This document shows positions 51,469-60,805 of a DNA stretch of 64,000 bases, one piece after another. Every line of letters begins with the position of its first letter. Position 1 is the first letter of the stretch. The position numbers and the translations under genes were made by a program. The notes under the pieces are model-generated. The model saw only the letters and a program-made list of their open reading frames with translations, ran no database searches and had not been told where the DNA came from. This DNA comes from Meridianimarinicoccus roseus (lineage in GTDB: Bacteria > Pseudomonadota > Alphaproteobacteria > Rhodobacterales > Rhodobacteraceae): NCBI RefSeq assembly GCF_003172915.1, contig NZ_QGKU01000003.1:124001-188000 (forward strand), written 5' to 3'.

Positions 51469-52602
51469 ATGCAACGACTCAACTGGGGCCTGATCGGCGG
51501 CGGCGAAGGCAGCCAGATCGGCCCGGCACATCGGCTTGGCGCACTGGCCGACGGACATTTCGCGCTGGCCGCCGCTGCACTTGACGCGGACCCGGCGCGC
51601 GGGCGCGACTACGGGGCGCGACTCGGCATCGCGCCGGGCCGCGCCTATGGCGACTGGCGCGAGATGCTGGCAGGCGAACGCGGGCGCGACGACCGGCCCG
51701 AACTTGTCACAGTCGCCACGCCAAACAGCACGCATTTCGAGATCACCAAGGCGTTCCTCGAGGCCGGGTTTCACGTGCTGTGCGAAAAACCCATGACGAT
51801 GACCGTCGAAGAGGGCGAGGAGATCGTAAGGATCGCGCAGGCAATGGAACGGATCTGCGCGGTGAACTACTGTTATTCCGCCTACCCGATGGTCCGCGAG
51901 ATGCGGCACATGGTAGCCAGCGGAACGCTGGGACGGTTGCGGTTGATCGTGGCCAGTTTCAGCCACGGCCACCACGGCGACGCGGCGCAGGCCGACAATC
52001 CGCGCGTGCGCTGGCGCTACGACCCGGCGATGGCGGGTATCTCAGGCCAGTTCGCCGACTGCGGCATCCACGCGCTGCACATGGCATCGTTCATTGCCGG
52101 TGACGAGGTGGAGCGCCTTTCGGCCGATTTCGCCTCCACCATCGCGTCGCGAGCGCTGGAAGACGACGCGATGGTCAACTTTCGCTTGTCAAACGGCACC
52201 GTGGGACGGCTTTGGACCTCTTCCGTGGCGATCGGGCGCCAACACGGGTTCGACATTCAGGTGTTCGGCGAAACTGGCGGAATGCGGTGGGCCAGCGAAC
52301 AGCCAGGACAGGTGATGTATACCCCGTTGGGCGGCCGCACCCAGATCATCGAGAAGGGCGAGGCCGGGCTGTCCGAAGACGCAACCCGCCTCAGCCGAGT
52401 GGCCATCGCACATCCCGAAGGCTTCCCGATGGCGGTGGCGAATATCTATGTGGATCTTGCCGCAGCGATCCGGGGCGAGCGCACGGGCGCGCTGCCGCTG
52501 GCTGGGGACGGGCTGCGTTCTATGGCCGCCGTGCATGCCGCCGTGGCATCGGCCGGGCAACAGGGCGCCTGGGTGGACGCGCGCCCGCCAATGTTCCGCT
52601 AG
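51469..52602 (+). CDS. Gfo/Idh/MocA oxidoreductase, second member
   Basis: 377 residues. GLIGGGEGSQIGPAHRLGA is the Rossmann motif in the variant seen in a subgroup often near inositol genes; CEKPMTMTVEEG carries the catalytic Lys, and DCGIHALHMASFIAG the substrate-site His. It differs throughout from the member at 49447, so the operon has two non-redundant dehydrogenases flanking iolE. Likely substrates are inositol isomers or their keto forms. It begins 10 bases after iolE. It ends convergent with lacI, overlapping its last 4 bases. Confidence 0.82.
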   Translation: MQRLNWGLIGGGEGSQIGPAHRLGALADGHFALAAAALDADPARGRDYGARLGIAPGRAYGDWREMLAGERGRDDRPELVTVATPNSTHFEITKAFLEAGFHVLCEKPMTMTVEEGEEIVRIAQAMERICAVNYCYSAYPMVREMRHMVASGTLGRLRLIVASFSHGHHGDAAQADNPRVRWRYDPAMAGISGQFADCGIHALHMASFIAGDEVERLSADFASTIASRALEDDAMVNFRLSNGTVGRLWTSSVAIGRQHGFDIQVFGETGGMRWASEQPGQVMYTPLGGRTQIIEKGEAGLSEDATRLSRVAIAHPEGFPMAVANIYVDLAAAIRGERTGALPLAGDGLRSMAAVHAAVASAGQQGAWVDARPPMFR

Positions 52603-53603
52603 GGCGTCGGAACGGGGCGCAGCGTGCCCCGTTCGATTACCTCGCAGGGGAAAAGCCGCGCTTCGGGAATGCGGGCAGGATCGTCCAGCATGGCTACGAC
52701 GAGTTCGATGCAACTGTCGATAATCTGCTGGATCGGCTGGCGGATGGTCGTCAGGTCGAAGTTCTGCCAGCGCGCCATCTGCATATCGTTCAAACCGATG
52801 ATGCCAACGTCGTCCGGCACTTTCAACCCGCGGGTTTGCACTGCGCTGAGCGCGCCGATCGACAGCACATCGTCGCCGCAGAAATACGCCTCCGCGCGCT
52901 TACCATCGAGCAGGCGCAGCATCTCGGCCCGCCCCGCATCGAAGGAATAGGCCGCGGCGAAACTATCGCTCAGTGTCAGGCCCGGCACATTGTCAAGCAC
53001 GTCGAAGAAGCCGCGCCGCCGGTCGAGGGTGGATGTCGCGTCCTCGGGACCGCCGAGGAACCCGATCCGGCGGTAGCCGCGTGCCAGTAGCGCCCGCGCC
53101 GCCATCCGACCGCATTCCACGTTGTCGATCCCAACCACATGAACCCGGGGCGCGCTGGCGAACCGGCCGAAGGAATGGACCACCGGCACCCCGGCATCGC
53201 GGAACGCGATGGCGAATTCGGGCGGCAGCGTGGACGAGGCGACGATCACGCCATCGACCGAATACTGCCGCACCAGCCTGACCGAGTTGGCCGGGTCCGT
53301 TTCGTCCGTCAGGTTGACCAGCAGCGGGCGCAGGCCGCGCTCCTGAAGGCTCCGGGTGAAGCGGTCGAACACCTCGAGGAACACCGGGTTGTGGAAGTTG
53401 TTCGAGATCAGCGCAATCAGCTTGGTGCGCCCGGTGGTCAGCGACGAGGCGAGCGCATTGGGATGATAGCCCAGCTCGCGCGCGGCCTTTTCGACCTTGC
53501 GCCGCGTCTTGGGCGACACCGACGCCCCGGCGGTAAAGGTCCGCGACACGGCCGAGCGCGACACTCCGGCCCGTTCGGCGACCTCTTTCAATGTGACCGG
53601 CAC
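52599..53603 (-). CDS. LacI-family transcriptional regulator of the inositol regulon
   Basis: 334 residues. The N-terminal helix-turn-helix reads TLKEVAERAGVSRSAVSRTF, with the hinge region following, then a periplasmic-binding-protein-like sensor domain (ALISNNFHNPVFLEVFDRF, DGVIVASSTLP, GIDNVECGRMA, GLNDMQMARWQNFDLTTIRQP). The GTG at 53603, with GGGGAG about 9 bases before it, gives the normal length; the longer frame crosses the promoter region. The matching palindrome TGCAACCGGTTGCA sits 71 bases upstream in its own leader and again at 49410, so it likely represses itself, the ABC transporter and the iol operons. The effector is probably an inositol or derivative. Confidence 0.9.
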   Translation of the reverse strand: MPVTLKEVAERAGVSRSAVSRTFTAGASVSPKTRRKVEKAARELGYHPNALASSLTTGRTKLIALISNNFHNPVFLEVFDRFTRSLQERGLRPLLVNLTDETDPANSVRLVRQYSVDGVIVASSTLPPEFAIAFRDAGVPVVHSFGRFASAPRVHVVGIDNVECGRMAARALLARGYRRIGFLGGPEDATSTLDRRRGFFDVLDNVPGLTLSDSFAAAYSFDAGRAEMLRLLDGKRAEAYFCGDDVLSIGALSAVQTRGLKVPDDVGIIGLNDMQMARWQNFDLTTIRQPIQQIIDSCIELVVAMLDDPARIPEARLFPCEVIERGTLRPVPTP

Positions 53604-53673
53604 GCGCCCGGCTCTCCCCTGCTGTTCCACATGTCCAGTAAGACAGCTTTCGTCCAAGCTGAACAGAATATTT

Positions 53674-53687
53674 TGCAACCGGTTGCA
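53674..53687. promoter_or_regulatory. LacI-type operator palindrome TGCAACCGGTTGCA between lacI and the ABC transporter
   Basis: A perfect 14-base palindrome identical to the core of the site at 49410-49425. It is 86 bases before the binding-protein ATG and 71 bases before the lacI GTG, suitable for control of both divergent promoters and for autoregulation. Confidence 0.85.
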
Positions 53688-53772
53688 TTGCGTGGTTTCC
53701 TGTGCTTCTCTTTGCGCGTGCGGAGAACGTTCCGTTCGAAAAGCAAGAACAAGACCTGTCTGGGAGGACACG

Positions 53773-54723
53773 ATGAAGAAAGTTGTGAAGTCGCTCGCGC
53801 TTGGCGCGGCGGTGCTTGCCGCCCCTGTCCCCGTCCTGGCCGAAGCGCATGGCAGCAGCCTGACCTATGTTCTGGTCAGCCACGCGCCCGACAGCGACAG
53901 CTGGTGGAACACGATCAAGAACGGCATCGCGCTGGGAGCCGAGCAGATGGGCGTCACGGTCGAATACCGGAACCCCCCGACCGGCGATCTGGCCGACATG
54001 GCCCGGATCATAGAACAGGCCGCCGCGTCCGGTCCGAACGGGATCATCACTACACTGGCCGATTTCGACGTTCTGTCCGGCCCGATCCGCAACGCGGTGG
54101 ACAGCGGTGTCGATGTCATCATCATCAACTCGGGCACGCCCGAACAGGCCCGCGAGGTCGGTGCGCTGATGTATGTCGGTCAGCCGGAATACGATGCCGG
54201 CTATGCCGCCGGGCTGCGTGCCAAGGGCGACGATGTGGGCAGCTTTCTTTGTGTGAACCACTACATTTCCTCGCCCGCCTCCACGGAACGCTGCCAGGGC
54301 TTCGCGGACGGGCTGGGTGTGGATCTCGGCAACCAGATGATCGATTCAGGCCAGGACCCGGCCGAGATCAAGAACCGGGTGCAGGCCTACCTGTCGGCCA
54401 ATCCGGAAACCGATGCCGTGCTGACGCTCGGGCCGACCTCGGCCGACCCTACGCTTCTGGCTCTGGACGAACTTGGCCTGTCCGGTGACATCTATTTCGG
54501 CACGTTCGATCTGGGCGAGAACATCGTACAGGGCATCCGCGACGGAGTGATCGAATGGGGCATCGACCAGCAGCCCTTCCTGCAGGCCTATCTGCCGGTC
54601 ATCGTTCTGGCGAACTATCACCGCTACGGCGTGCTGCCGGGCAACAACATCAACTCCGGGCCCGGCTTCGTGACCGCGGACGGCCTGGAGATGGTCGAAA
54701 AGTTCGCCGGCGAATTCCGCTGA
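53773..54723 (+). CDS. Sugar/cyclitol ABC transporter periplasmic binding protein
   Basis: 316 residues. A signal peptide (MKKVVKSLALGAAVLAAPVPVLAEA) covers about 1-24. The mature part is a type I periplasmic binding protein of the ribose/FrcB class: YVLVSHAPDSDSWWNTIKNG, IIINSGTPEQARE and DAVLTLGPTSADPT are characteristic. With the permease and ATPase genes downstream it forms an FrcBCA-like importer. The shared operator and iol neighbours suggest inositol or a related polyol as substrate. The ATG has GGGAGGACACG before it. It is first in the operon. Confidence 0.93.
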   Translation: MKKVVKSLALGAAVLAAPVPVLAEAHGSSLTYVLVSHAPDSDSWWNTIKNGIALGAEQMGVTVEYRNPPTGDLADMARIIEQAAASGPNGIITTLADFDVLSGPIRNAVDSGVDVIIINSGTPEQAREVGALMYVGQPEYDAGYAAGLRAKGDDVGSFLCVNHYISSPASTERCQGFADGLGVDLGNQMIDSGQDPAEIKNRVQAYLSANPETDAVLTLGPTSADPTLLALDELGLSGDIYFGTFDLGENIVQGIRDGVIEWGIDQQPFLQAYLPVIVLANYHRYGVLPGNNINSGPGFVTADGLEMVEKFAGEFR

Positions 54724-54822
54724 TCCCGGCAGGGGCAGCCGCGCGAATACAGCGGCCGCCCCACCACATCCCCCGACGACCGCCAACGCCATCCACTCGG
54801 CAGACCACAGGAGCGCGGGACC

Positions 54823-55941
54823 ATGTCCGAAACCGCATCCAACCCCGTCGACGAACGCGTCAAGCGGATTTCACCGCTTCGCCGTGCCCTCATCCGGCCC
54901 GAACTGGGCGCAATGGTCGGGACCATCGCGGTGTTCGCCTTTTTCATCCTGTTCGCGTTCGACAGCGGGATGTTCAACAGTCAGGGTGTGCTGAACTGGG
55001 CAACGGTTTCGGCGCAGTTCATGATCATCGCCGTCGGCGCCTGCCTGCTGATGATCGCGGGTGAATTCGACCTGAGCGTCGGCTCCATGATCGGCTTCGC
55101 GGGGATGATGATCGCGATTTTCGGGGTCACCATCGGCATCCCGATGTGGGCCGCGATCCTGCTGACCTTCGTTCTGTGCATCGCCATCGGCGCACTCAAC
55201 GGGTTCATCGTGATCCGCACCGGTCTGCCCAGCTTCATCGTGACGCTGGCCTTTCTGTTCATCCTGCGCGGTTTCACGATTTTCCTGCCGCAACTGATCG
55301 AACGCAAGACCATCATCGGCGGCATTCGCGAGGCAGCCGAAGGTGACTGGCTCGCTCCGATCTTCGGCGGCAAGATTCTGGGCGGCCTGTTTGTCTGGCT
55401 TGGCGATGCCGGGCTTATCGCCACTTTCGAACGCGGTACCCGCGAAGGCCAGCCCGTCGTGGATGGTATCCCGATGCTGATCATCTGGGCGCTGGCGCTT
55501 GTCGTGTTCGGCCACGTGCTGCTGACCCGCACACGCTTCGGCAACTGGATTTTCGCTGCGGGCGGCGATGCCGAAGCCGCGCGCAATTCCGGCGTGCCGG
55601 TCACGCGCGTTAAGATGCTGATGTTCATGTTCACCGCCTTCTGCGCAACGGTCTTCGCGATCTGCCAGGTGATGGAGTTCGGATCGGCCGGCGCCGACCG
55701 GGGCCTGCTGAAGGAGTTCGAGGCGATCATCGCCGTGGTGATCGGGGGTGCGCTGCTGACCGGAGGCTACGGGTCGGTGATCGGCGCGGCGCTTGGCGCA
55801 GTGATCTTCGGTGTAGTCCAGCAGGGGCTGTTCTTCGCCGGGGTGGAAAGCTCGCTCTTTCGGGTGTTCCTAGGCGTGATCCTGCTCGGGGCGGTTATCC
55901 TGAACACCTATATCCGCCGCATGATCACGGGGGAGCGTTGA
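54823..55941 (+). CDS. ABC transporter permease (FrcC/RbsC-like)
   Basis: 372 residues with about 9-10 membrane helices. GEFDLSVGSMIGFAGMM, GLPSFIVTLAFLFILRGFT and AAGGDAEAARNSGVPVTRVK, the latter the loop contacting the ATPase, are conserved RbsC/FrcC elements; VVIGGALLTGGYGSVIGAALG follows. A long periplasmic-type insertion (about 160-205) resembles that of FrcC. It forms the membrane channel, probably as a homodimer because no second permease is encoded. It lies 99 bases after the binding-protein gene and 1 base before the ATPase gene. Confidence 0.93.
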   Translation: MSETASNPVDERVKRISPLRRALIRPELGAMVGTIAVFAFFILFAFDSGMFNSQGVLNWATVSAQFMIIAVGACLLMIAGEFDLSVGSMIGFAGMMIAIFGVTIGIPMWAAILLTFVLCIAIGALNGFIVIRTGLPSFIVTLAFLFILRGFTIFLPQLIERKTIIGGIREAAEGDWLAPIFGGKILGGLFVWLGDAGLIATFERGTREGQPVVDGIPMLIIWALALVVFGHVLLTRTRFGNWIFAAGGDAEAARNSGVPVTRVKMLMFMFTAFCATVFAICQVMEFGSAGADRGLLKEFEAIIAVVIGGALLTGGYGSVIGAALGAVIFGVVQQGLFFAGVESSLFRVFLGVILLGAVILNTYIRRMITGER

Positions 55942-55942
55942 G

Positions 55943-56737
55943 ATGAACACCCGCAGTAGCCACGCGCCGATCATCCAGATGCGCAATATCGAGAAGCATT
56001 TCGGCCCGGTGATCGCGCTCGCAGGTGTGTCGCTTGACGTCTATCCGGGCGAATGCCACTGCCTTCTGGGCGACAACGGCGCGGGCAAGTCCACCTTCAT
56101 CAAGACCATGTCCGGCGTGCACAAGCCGACCCGCGGCGAGATCGTATTCAACGGCGCGCCGATGAATTTCGAAACACCCCGCGACGCGATGGAGGCGGGT
56201 ATCGCTACGGTGCATCAGCACCTGGCGATGATCCCGCTGATGTCGGTCAGCCGCAACTTCTTCATGGGCAACGAACCGGTGAAGCGGATCGCCGGAATCA
56301 ACTTCTTCGACCACGACCACGCAAACAGCGTGACCATGTCCGAGATGCGGCGCATGGGGATAAACCTTCGCGCGCCTGATCAGGCCGTCGGCACATTGTC
56401 GGGCGGCGAGCGGCAGACCGTGGCCATCGCCCGCGCGGTGTATTTCGGCGCCAAGGTGCTGATCCTCGACGAACCGACATCGGCGCTAGGCGTTCGGCAA
56501 ACCTCGAACGTGCTGGCAACGATCGACACGGTGCGCAAGCAAGGTGTCGCCGTGGTGTTCATCACCCACAACGTTCGCCACGCCTTGGCGGTAGGTGACC
56601 GATTCACGGTGTTGAACCGCGGCCAGACGCTTGGAACGGCACAACGCGGACAGATCACACCGGACGAACTGCAGGACATGATGGCCGGCGGACAGGAAAT
56701 GGCAACGTTGGAAGGCTCGCTCGGCGGCACAGTCTAG
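55943..56737 (+). CDS. ABC transporter ATP-binding protein (FrcA-like, single domain)
   Basis: 264 residues, one nucleotide-binding domain. Walker A GDNGAGKST, signature LSGGERQT, Walker B VLILDEPTSALG and the switch region FITHNVRHAL are all present. Many ribose-type importers use a double-domain ATPase of about 500 residues; the single-domain form fits the FrcA type seen in alphaproteobacteria. It energises uptake through the permease encoded upstream. It is the last gene of this operon. Confidence 0.94.
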   Translation: MNTRSSHAPIIQMRNIEKHFGPVIALAGVSLDVYPGECHCLLGDNGAGKSTFIKTMSGVHKPTRGEIVFNGAPMNFETPRDAMEAGIATVHQHLAMIPLMSVSRNFFMGNEPVKRIAGINFFDHDHANSVTMSEMRRMGINLRAPDQAVGTLSGGERQTVAIARAVYFGAKVLILDEPTSALGVRQTSNVLATIDTVRKQGVAVVFITHNVRHALAVGDRFTVLNRGQTLGTAQRGQITPDELQDMMAGGQEMATLEGSLGGTV

Positions 56738-56821
56738 AGCCGCACTTCCTGCCAAGGCCACCGCTCCCGATGCGCCCAGCCTGCCCTGCATGGACAGATC
56801 TGGCGCGGAGTTCGAAGGCTA

Positions 56822-57481
56822 TCAGTGCCCGACAAGCAACGAGATCGCGCCGACCAGCATAAGGCTCAGAGCCCAGACCACGTCTAGGTTGAACCAGCTG
56901 CGCGACAGGAACCGCAGGCCGAACCAGCGATGCACCGCGACGGCCAGCGCGCCCCCGGACAGGGTCATCGCACCGGTGTGCAGCACGGCAACGCCCGCCG
57001 CCAGCACCAAGTTTCGTCCCATCAGCGTTGCCGCAGCGGCATGTCCCGCCTCGGGTGGGCCGGACGCGCAGATGCCAAGGTAGATCGGCACCAGCATCAG
57101 CCCCGCCCCATGTGCCAGCGCCGCGAGGAAGGACCACAGCGCCAGCCGCGACGGCGGGACACGCGCCAGAAACCGCGGATGCCGCCGGTTGATCAGCAGA
57201 TAGACGCCAAGGCCGATCACGAGACATGAGGCGACTATGCGAATTTCCTCGTGCCACGCCGCGATGAACATGAGCGCGGCGAAGGGAAACAGGATCACCG
57301 CCATCGCCAGAAGATGCCCCGCCGCCAGCGCAAGAAGCGCGCGGCGCAGGCTTCCCGGCGCGCGGTCCATAAGCGCGGCGGACACCGCCAACGGCCAGCC
57401 CATACCCGGGTTGATCCCGTGATATACACCCGAGGCCACGACAGCCCCCCAAAGGGCCGCCGCGGTCTGCGTATCCGGCAC
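56822..57481 (-). CDS. Polytopic membrane protein linked to methanethiol oxidase gene
   Basis: 219 residues with about six membrane segments. The motif GVYHGINPGMGW near residues 18-29 is a conserved His/Asn-Pro element of a family of small membrane proteins that I cannot name with certainty; similar HxxNP motifs occur in heavy-metal or sulfur-compound transporters. The start is GTG, 2 bases after the mtoX stop, so the two are co-transcribed. A metal-supply or thiol-export role for MtoX maturation is possible but not shown. Confidence 0.6.
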   Translation of the reverse strand: MPDTQTAAALWGAVVASGVYHGINPGMGWPLAVSAALMDRAPGSLRRALLALAAGHLLAMAVILFPFAALMFIAAWHEEIRIVASCLVIGLGVYLLINRRHPRFLARVPPSRLALWSFLAALAHGAGLMLVPIYLGICASGPPEAGHAAAATLMGRNLVLAAGVAVLHTGAMTLSGGALAVAVHRWFGLRFLSRSWFNLDVVWALSLMLVGAISLLVGH

Positions 57482-57483
57482 CC

Positions 57484-58884
57484 CTAGGCGGACGGGTAGC
57501 AGAAACTGTCCGTGGAACAGTCGCCGCCCTCAAGCCGGATCTGGTGGCTGCGATAGCCCTTCGGGAAATCGACATAGAAGTCCTTGTCCAGCTCCAGCCC
57601 GCCGTCGGCCCCCACATGGGCCATCACCATTTGCCCGCCTCCTTCGCCGGGATAGAACTGATCGTCCCAAGTTGAATAGAGCGAATTCGTCCAGTAGACG
57701 CGCTTGCCGTCGCGGCTGATCTCCACCATCTGCGGGCCGTAGGCGAACGGCTTGCCGTTCGGATGCGGGGTGCCGCGCGCAATACCGCCCAGATCGACCT
57801 TGCCGGCCAGCTTCGGGGCCATCGGGTCGGAGACGTCGTATTGGTGCATCTCACCCAGTCCCCAGCAGGCGACATAGAGATACTTGTCGTCGAGGCTCAG
57901 GTCGATATCGGTCACCAGTGGCGGCACCGCGCCGAAGCCCTGCAGGAGTGGCGGAAGGTTCTCGGGGGCTTCCGGCCGCGGGTCGATGGTCAGGGTCTTC
58001 TTCGCCTCGAACGTGCCATCGGGCTTTTGCCACCAGGTAAAGATGGCACCCTGCAGGTTCGTGGTGTCAACGACCACACCGCAGAAGCCGTAGTCCTTCG
58101 ACGGGTCATGGGCCGGCCGGATCTCCAGCGCCATCTGGTGGTTGGCTCCCAGATCGATCGTCTGCACGTTGCGCCGCTCGCGCAGCTTCCAGAAATGGAT
58201 CTTGTGACCGTACTTGTTGGACAGGAGGTCCTCGGGGACGATGCCGTTCTCGAATTGCGGCGGCAGGCCCCATTCACTGCTGACCATGTAGTCGCGCGGC
58301 AGGTTCCACCAGAAATCGTAGTGCTTGTCCTGCTCGCCCCTGTCCATCTCGTAGCGGCCTAGAATCTCGAACGTCTCGCAGTCCAAGATGAAGATGCCCG
58401 GAGGGCCGTCGGTGCCGTCCTCGCCACCGCCGCCCAGCGTGGAAACATAGATGCCCTCGGGGCCACAATGAATCGTGTGGGGACGCGAATAGCCGGTCTT
58501 GGCGAAGACCTCTTCGGGTTCAATGATCTTGTGGATCTTCGCGTCGCGCGGTTCTTTCACGTCGATGACGTAGATACGCGATGACCGGATGCCCGGCACG
58601 ATCAGGTATCTCCGTTCGAGGAACGCATGTCCGCTCAGCGGCGACAGCGAGGACGAGCAGGCGTTCCAGCCGAAATGGTGAAACTCGTCGCCCTTGTTCG
58701 GCATGATGACCTGATGGACGATCTGTCCAAAAGTTGGCGAGGACGGGTCGACATCCACGACGGCCACGCCGTCGGGCTGTGACCCGTCGGGGCTTAGCAT
58801 CAGCGTGAAGGCCAGCGTTTCCACCGGCGCCTGCATCGCCAGTTTCGGCGAGGCGTGAAACGTCGGATCCGGTCTAAGATTCAT
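57484..58884 (-). CDS. mtoX: Methanethiol oxidase / selenium-binding protein SBP56 family
   Basis: 466 residues, matching the length of bacterial MtoX and human SELENBP1. Conserved pieces include DEFHHFGWNACSS, the Cys/His-rich RPHTIHCGPEGIYVS, ILDCETFEILGRYE, HYDFWWNLPRDYMVSSEWG and GIARGTPHPNGKPFAYGPQM; several His residues probably bind copper in the beta-propeller. It oxidises methanethiol to formaldehyde, hydrogen sulfide and hydrogen peroxide. No clear signal peptide is seen, though bacterial MtoX can be periplasmic. The ATG at 58884 follows AGGGAGAACACAGG. Methanethiol arises from DMSP breakdown in marine bacteria, which fits a Roseobacter-type host. Confidence 0.9.
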   Translation of the reverse strand: MNLRPDPTFHASPKLAMQAPVETLAFTLMLSPDGSQPDGVAVVDVDPSSPTFGQIVHQVIMPNKGDEFHHFGWNACSSSLSPLSGHAFLERRYLIVPGIRSSRIYVIDVKEPRDAKIHKIIEPEEVFAKTGYSRPHTIHCGPEGIYVSTLGGGGEDGTDGPPGIFILDCETFEILGRYEMDRGEQDKHYDFWWNLPRDYMVSSEWGLPPQFENGIVPEDLLSNKYGHKIHFWKLRERRNVQTIDLGANHQMALEIRPAHDPSKDYGFCGVVVDTTNLQGAIFTWWQKPDGTFEAKKTLTIDPRPEAPENLPPLLQGFGAVPPLVTDIDLSLDDKYLYVACWGLGEMHQYDVSDPMAPKLAGKVDLGGIARGTPHPNGKPFAYGPQMVEISRDGKRVYWTNSLYSTWDDQFYPGEGGGQMVMAHVGADGGLELDKDFYVDFPKGYRSHQIRLEGGDCSTDSFCYPSA

Positions 58885-59005
58885 CCCTGTGTTCTCCCTT
58901 GGCAGTCCCTGCGCATCCCGGCACGGGGCGCATGGCAACCCTGCCACAGATTTCGCAATGCGCCTAAATCATTTGCATGTCGCGAACGGCCCGGTGCGGT
59001 GCCGA

Positions 59006-59848
59006 TCAGGGCGAGGGGAAGCGTATCTCTTCGACATCGGCCAAGAAGAACGGGTAGTAGGCTGGTGTTCCGAACATGTTGCCGGCTTCCACGTGGAACG
59101 GCAGGCAATACCCCTCCACGTCACGGAAATCCGACATGACGGCGCCGAAGGGCTGAAGCCGATACTGCCGTTCGGGGTTCGCATCGCTCCACCGCTCGAA
59201 GTGCACTTCGACGGGGCGGCCCACCGCGTCCAGCCGCACATCGACCGACTGGCACAGCTCGCCCCGGCCGACCGTCACGCGGGCGGTGTCACGCCCTGCC
59301 GCCTCCCAGCGCACGCCCGGGCGCGGCAACAACGATGCTGGCGCCCAGATCACCGCCTCGGCGACGAACCGTCCAAAGGCCGCGCGAGCATGATCGCGAG
59401 TGCCGCCCAGCCGCGCAACGGGGATGAGGCCGAAGATCCTGAACCGGGTCCAGCGGCCAGTGTCCGACCCGGACAACGGCATCCCCCCGCGAGTTCGCAT
59501 CGCCCAAACGAATCCATCCGGCGCCGCGAGAATCTGGCGCGCTGTCATCGGGCGGTAGTCCGGCCGTGCCTGCGTGCCGAGGCTGAATTGCCCGCTCATG
59601 GCGATCTGGGTGACGGGCAGCAGCGGCGTGCCGGGCGCAATCGCGTGAAGAAAGTAGCGTCGGGCCTGTTCCGGAATGTCGGCGACCAATGCGGCAGAGA
59701 AGTGCGCCGGGGCAAACGGCTGCAACCCGGCCAGCCAGCGCCATTCCCTCGCTTCGGCGCGCCGGTCAAGGATCCGCAGCACGGCAAGGCCGACAAGAAC
59801 AAGGCCGCAAAGGACAGCAAGACCGACAGGAACGATTGCGAAGGACAT
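59006..59848 (-). CDS. Membrane-anchored protein of unknown function (DUF6544/DUF6920-like)
   Basis: 280 residues. An N-terminal hydrophobic helix (about 4-26) is followed by a soluble domain with QARRYFLHAIAPGTPL, ILAAPDGFVWAMRT, GRFVAEAVIWAPASLL and VEGYCLPFHVEAGNMFGT. This arrangement matches a widespread domain of unknown function seen in many soil and marine bacteria. No catalytic residues can be assigned. It stands alone, 121 bases before mtoX in the same direction. I give no function. Confidence 0.65.
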   Translation of the reverse strand: MSFAIVPVGLAVLCGLVLVGLAVLRILDRRAEAREWRWLAGLQPFAPAHFSAALVADIPEQARRYFLHAIAPGTPLLPVTQIAMSGQFSLGTQARPDYRPMTARQILAAPDGFVWAMRTRGGMPLSGSDTGRWTRFRIFGLIPVARLGGTRDHARAAFGRFVAEAVIWAPASLLPRPGVRWEAAGRDTARVTVGRGELCQSVDVRLDAVGRPVEVHFERWSDANPERQYRLQPFGAVMSDFRDVEGYCLPFHVEAGNMFGTPAYYPFFLADVEEIRFPSP

Positions 59849-59980
59849 GGCCCGACACCGTGTTTATGCCCGGGCCCAACCATCGCGCCACGGGCCGCGT
59901 TTCCACATGACTTGGATCAAGACGCCCCACGCCGCGTGGCCACCGACCACGTCATGACCGCTTATCGTGCGGACGCCGGT

Positions 59981-60793
59981 TCAGCTATCTCGGTCGAGGA
60001 TCCACGCGACCTCGGGCGCTGGCACGAAGCGCCACTTACGCAACGGCCCGGCCATCACGTTCAAGTAATACATCTCGAACCCGTAGGGTGCGCCGCAAGG
60101 ATGGTGGCCGCGCGGGACGAGGACCACGTCGCCATCGCTGACCGCCATGGTAACATCGAGGGTGCCATCGTCCGTATAGACCCGCTGCACCCCGAAGCCG
60201 TTTGCCGGATTCAAGCGGTGGTAGTAGGTTTCTTCAAGATAGGTTATTCGCGGGAAGTCGTCCTCGTCATGGCGGTGACTGGGATAGGACGACCAATGGC
60301 CCGCCGGGGTGAACACCTCGGTCACCAGCAGGCTGTCGGCGCAGTCGAGGTCCTCCATCGCGATGTTGTTGATGTGGCGGGTGTTGGTACCGTGCCCGCG
60401 CTCCGTCAGGATGATGCCATCAGGGCCGATCCGCCGCGGCGGGTGGCCGCCCCGCGATGGCGCCGTGCAAACCGCGATGGTGCAGTCTGTTACCGCTTCC
60501 GCCTCCCAGCCGGTGCCGCCGGGCAGGTACAGGCAATGCGGCGGTGTCTTTTCAAACACGTCCATCCGGTCGCCCAGCACGCCCCAGTCTCGTCCCGCGC
60601 CGTCGATCCGGGCATGGCCCTCTACCATCACGAGGATAACCTCGCGGTCACCGGTGGCCTCGGCGGCCGTTTCCCCGGCCCGCAGGCGGTAAAGCGAAAA
60701 TCCGACATGGCGCCAGCCGGCCGAGTGCGGCGTGATCTCGTGCACCTTGCCATGGATTCCGTCGGGTTTTCGCAACAGGTCCGGCCGGGTCAT
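59981..60793 (-). CDS. iolB: 5-deoxy-glucuronate isomerase (canonical IolB)
   Basis: 270 residues, the usual IolB length. VGFSLYRLRAGE, PSHRHDEDDFPR with metal-binding histidines, YLEETYYHRLNPANGFG and GHHPCGAPYGFEMYYLNVMAG are typical of IolB. It converts 5-deoxy-glucuronate to 2-deoxy-5-keto-gluconate. It is the last gene of a unit with iolG and a PhyH-type dioxygenase. Together with the divergent copy at 45612 the window has two IolB genes, perhaps differently regulated. Confidence 0.95.
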   Translation of the reverse strand: MTRPDLLRKPDGIHGKVHEITPHSAGWRHVGFSLYRLRAGETAAEATGDREVILVMVEGHARIDGAGRDWGVLGDRMDVFEKTPPHCLYLPGGTGWEAEAVTDCTIAVCTAPSRGGHPPRRIGPDGIILTERGHGTNTRHINNIAMEDLDCADSLLVTEVFTPAGHWSSYPSHRHDEDDFPRITYLEETYYHRLNPANGFGVQRVYTDDGTLDVTMAVSDGDVVLVPRGHHPCGAPYGFEMYYLNVMAGPLRKWRFVPAPEVAWILDRDS

Positions 60794-60805
60794 CGTCGGC
60801 TCCTT

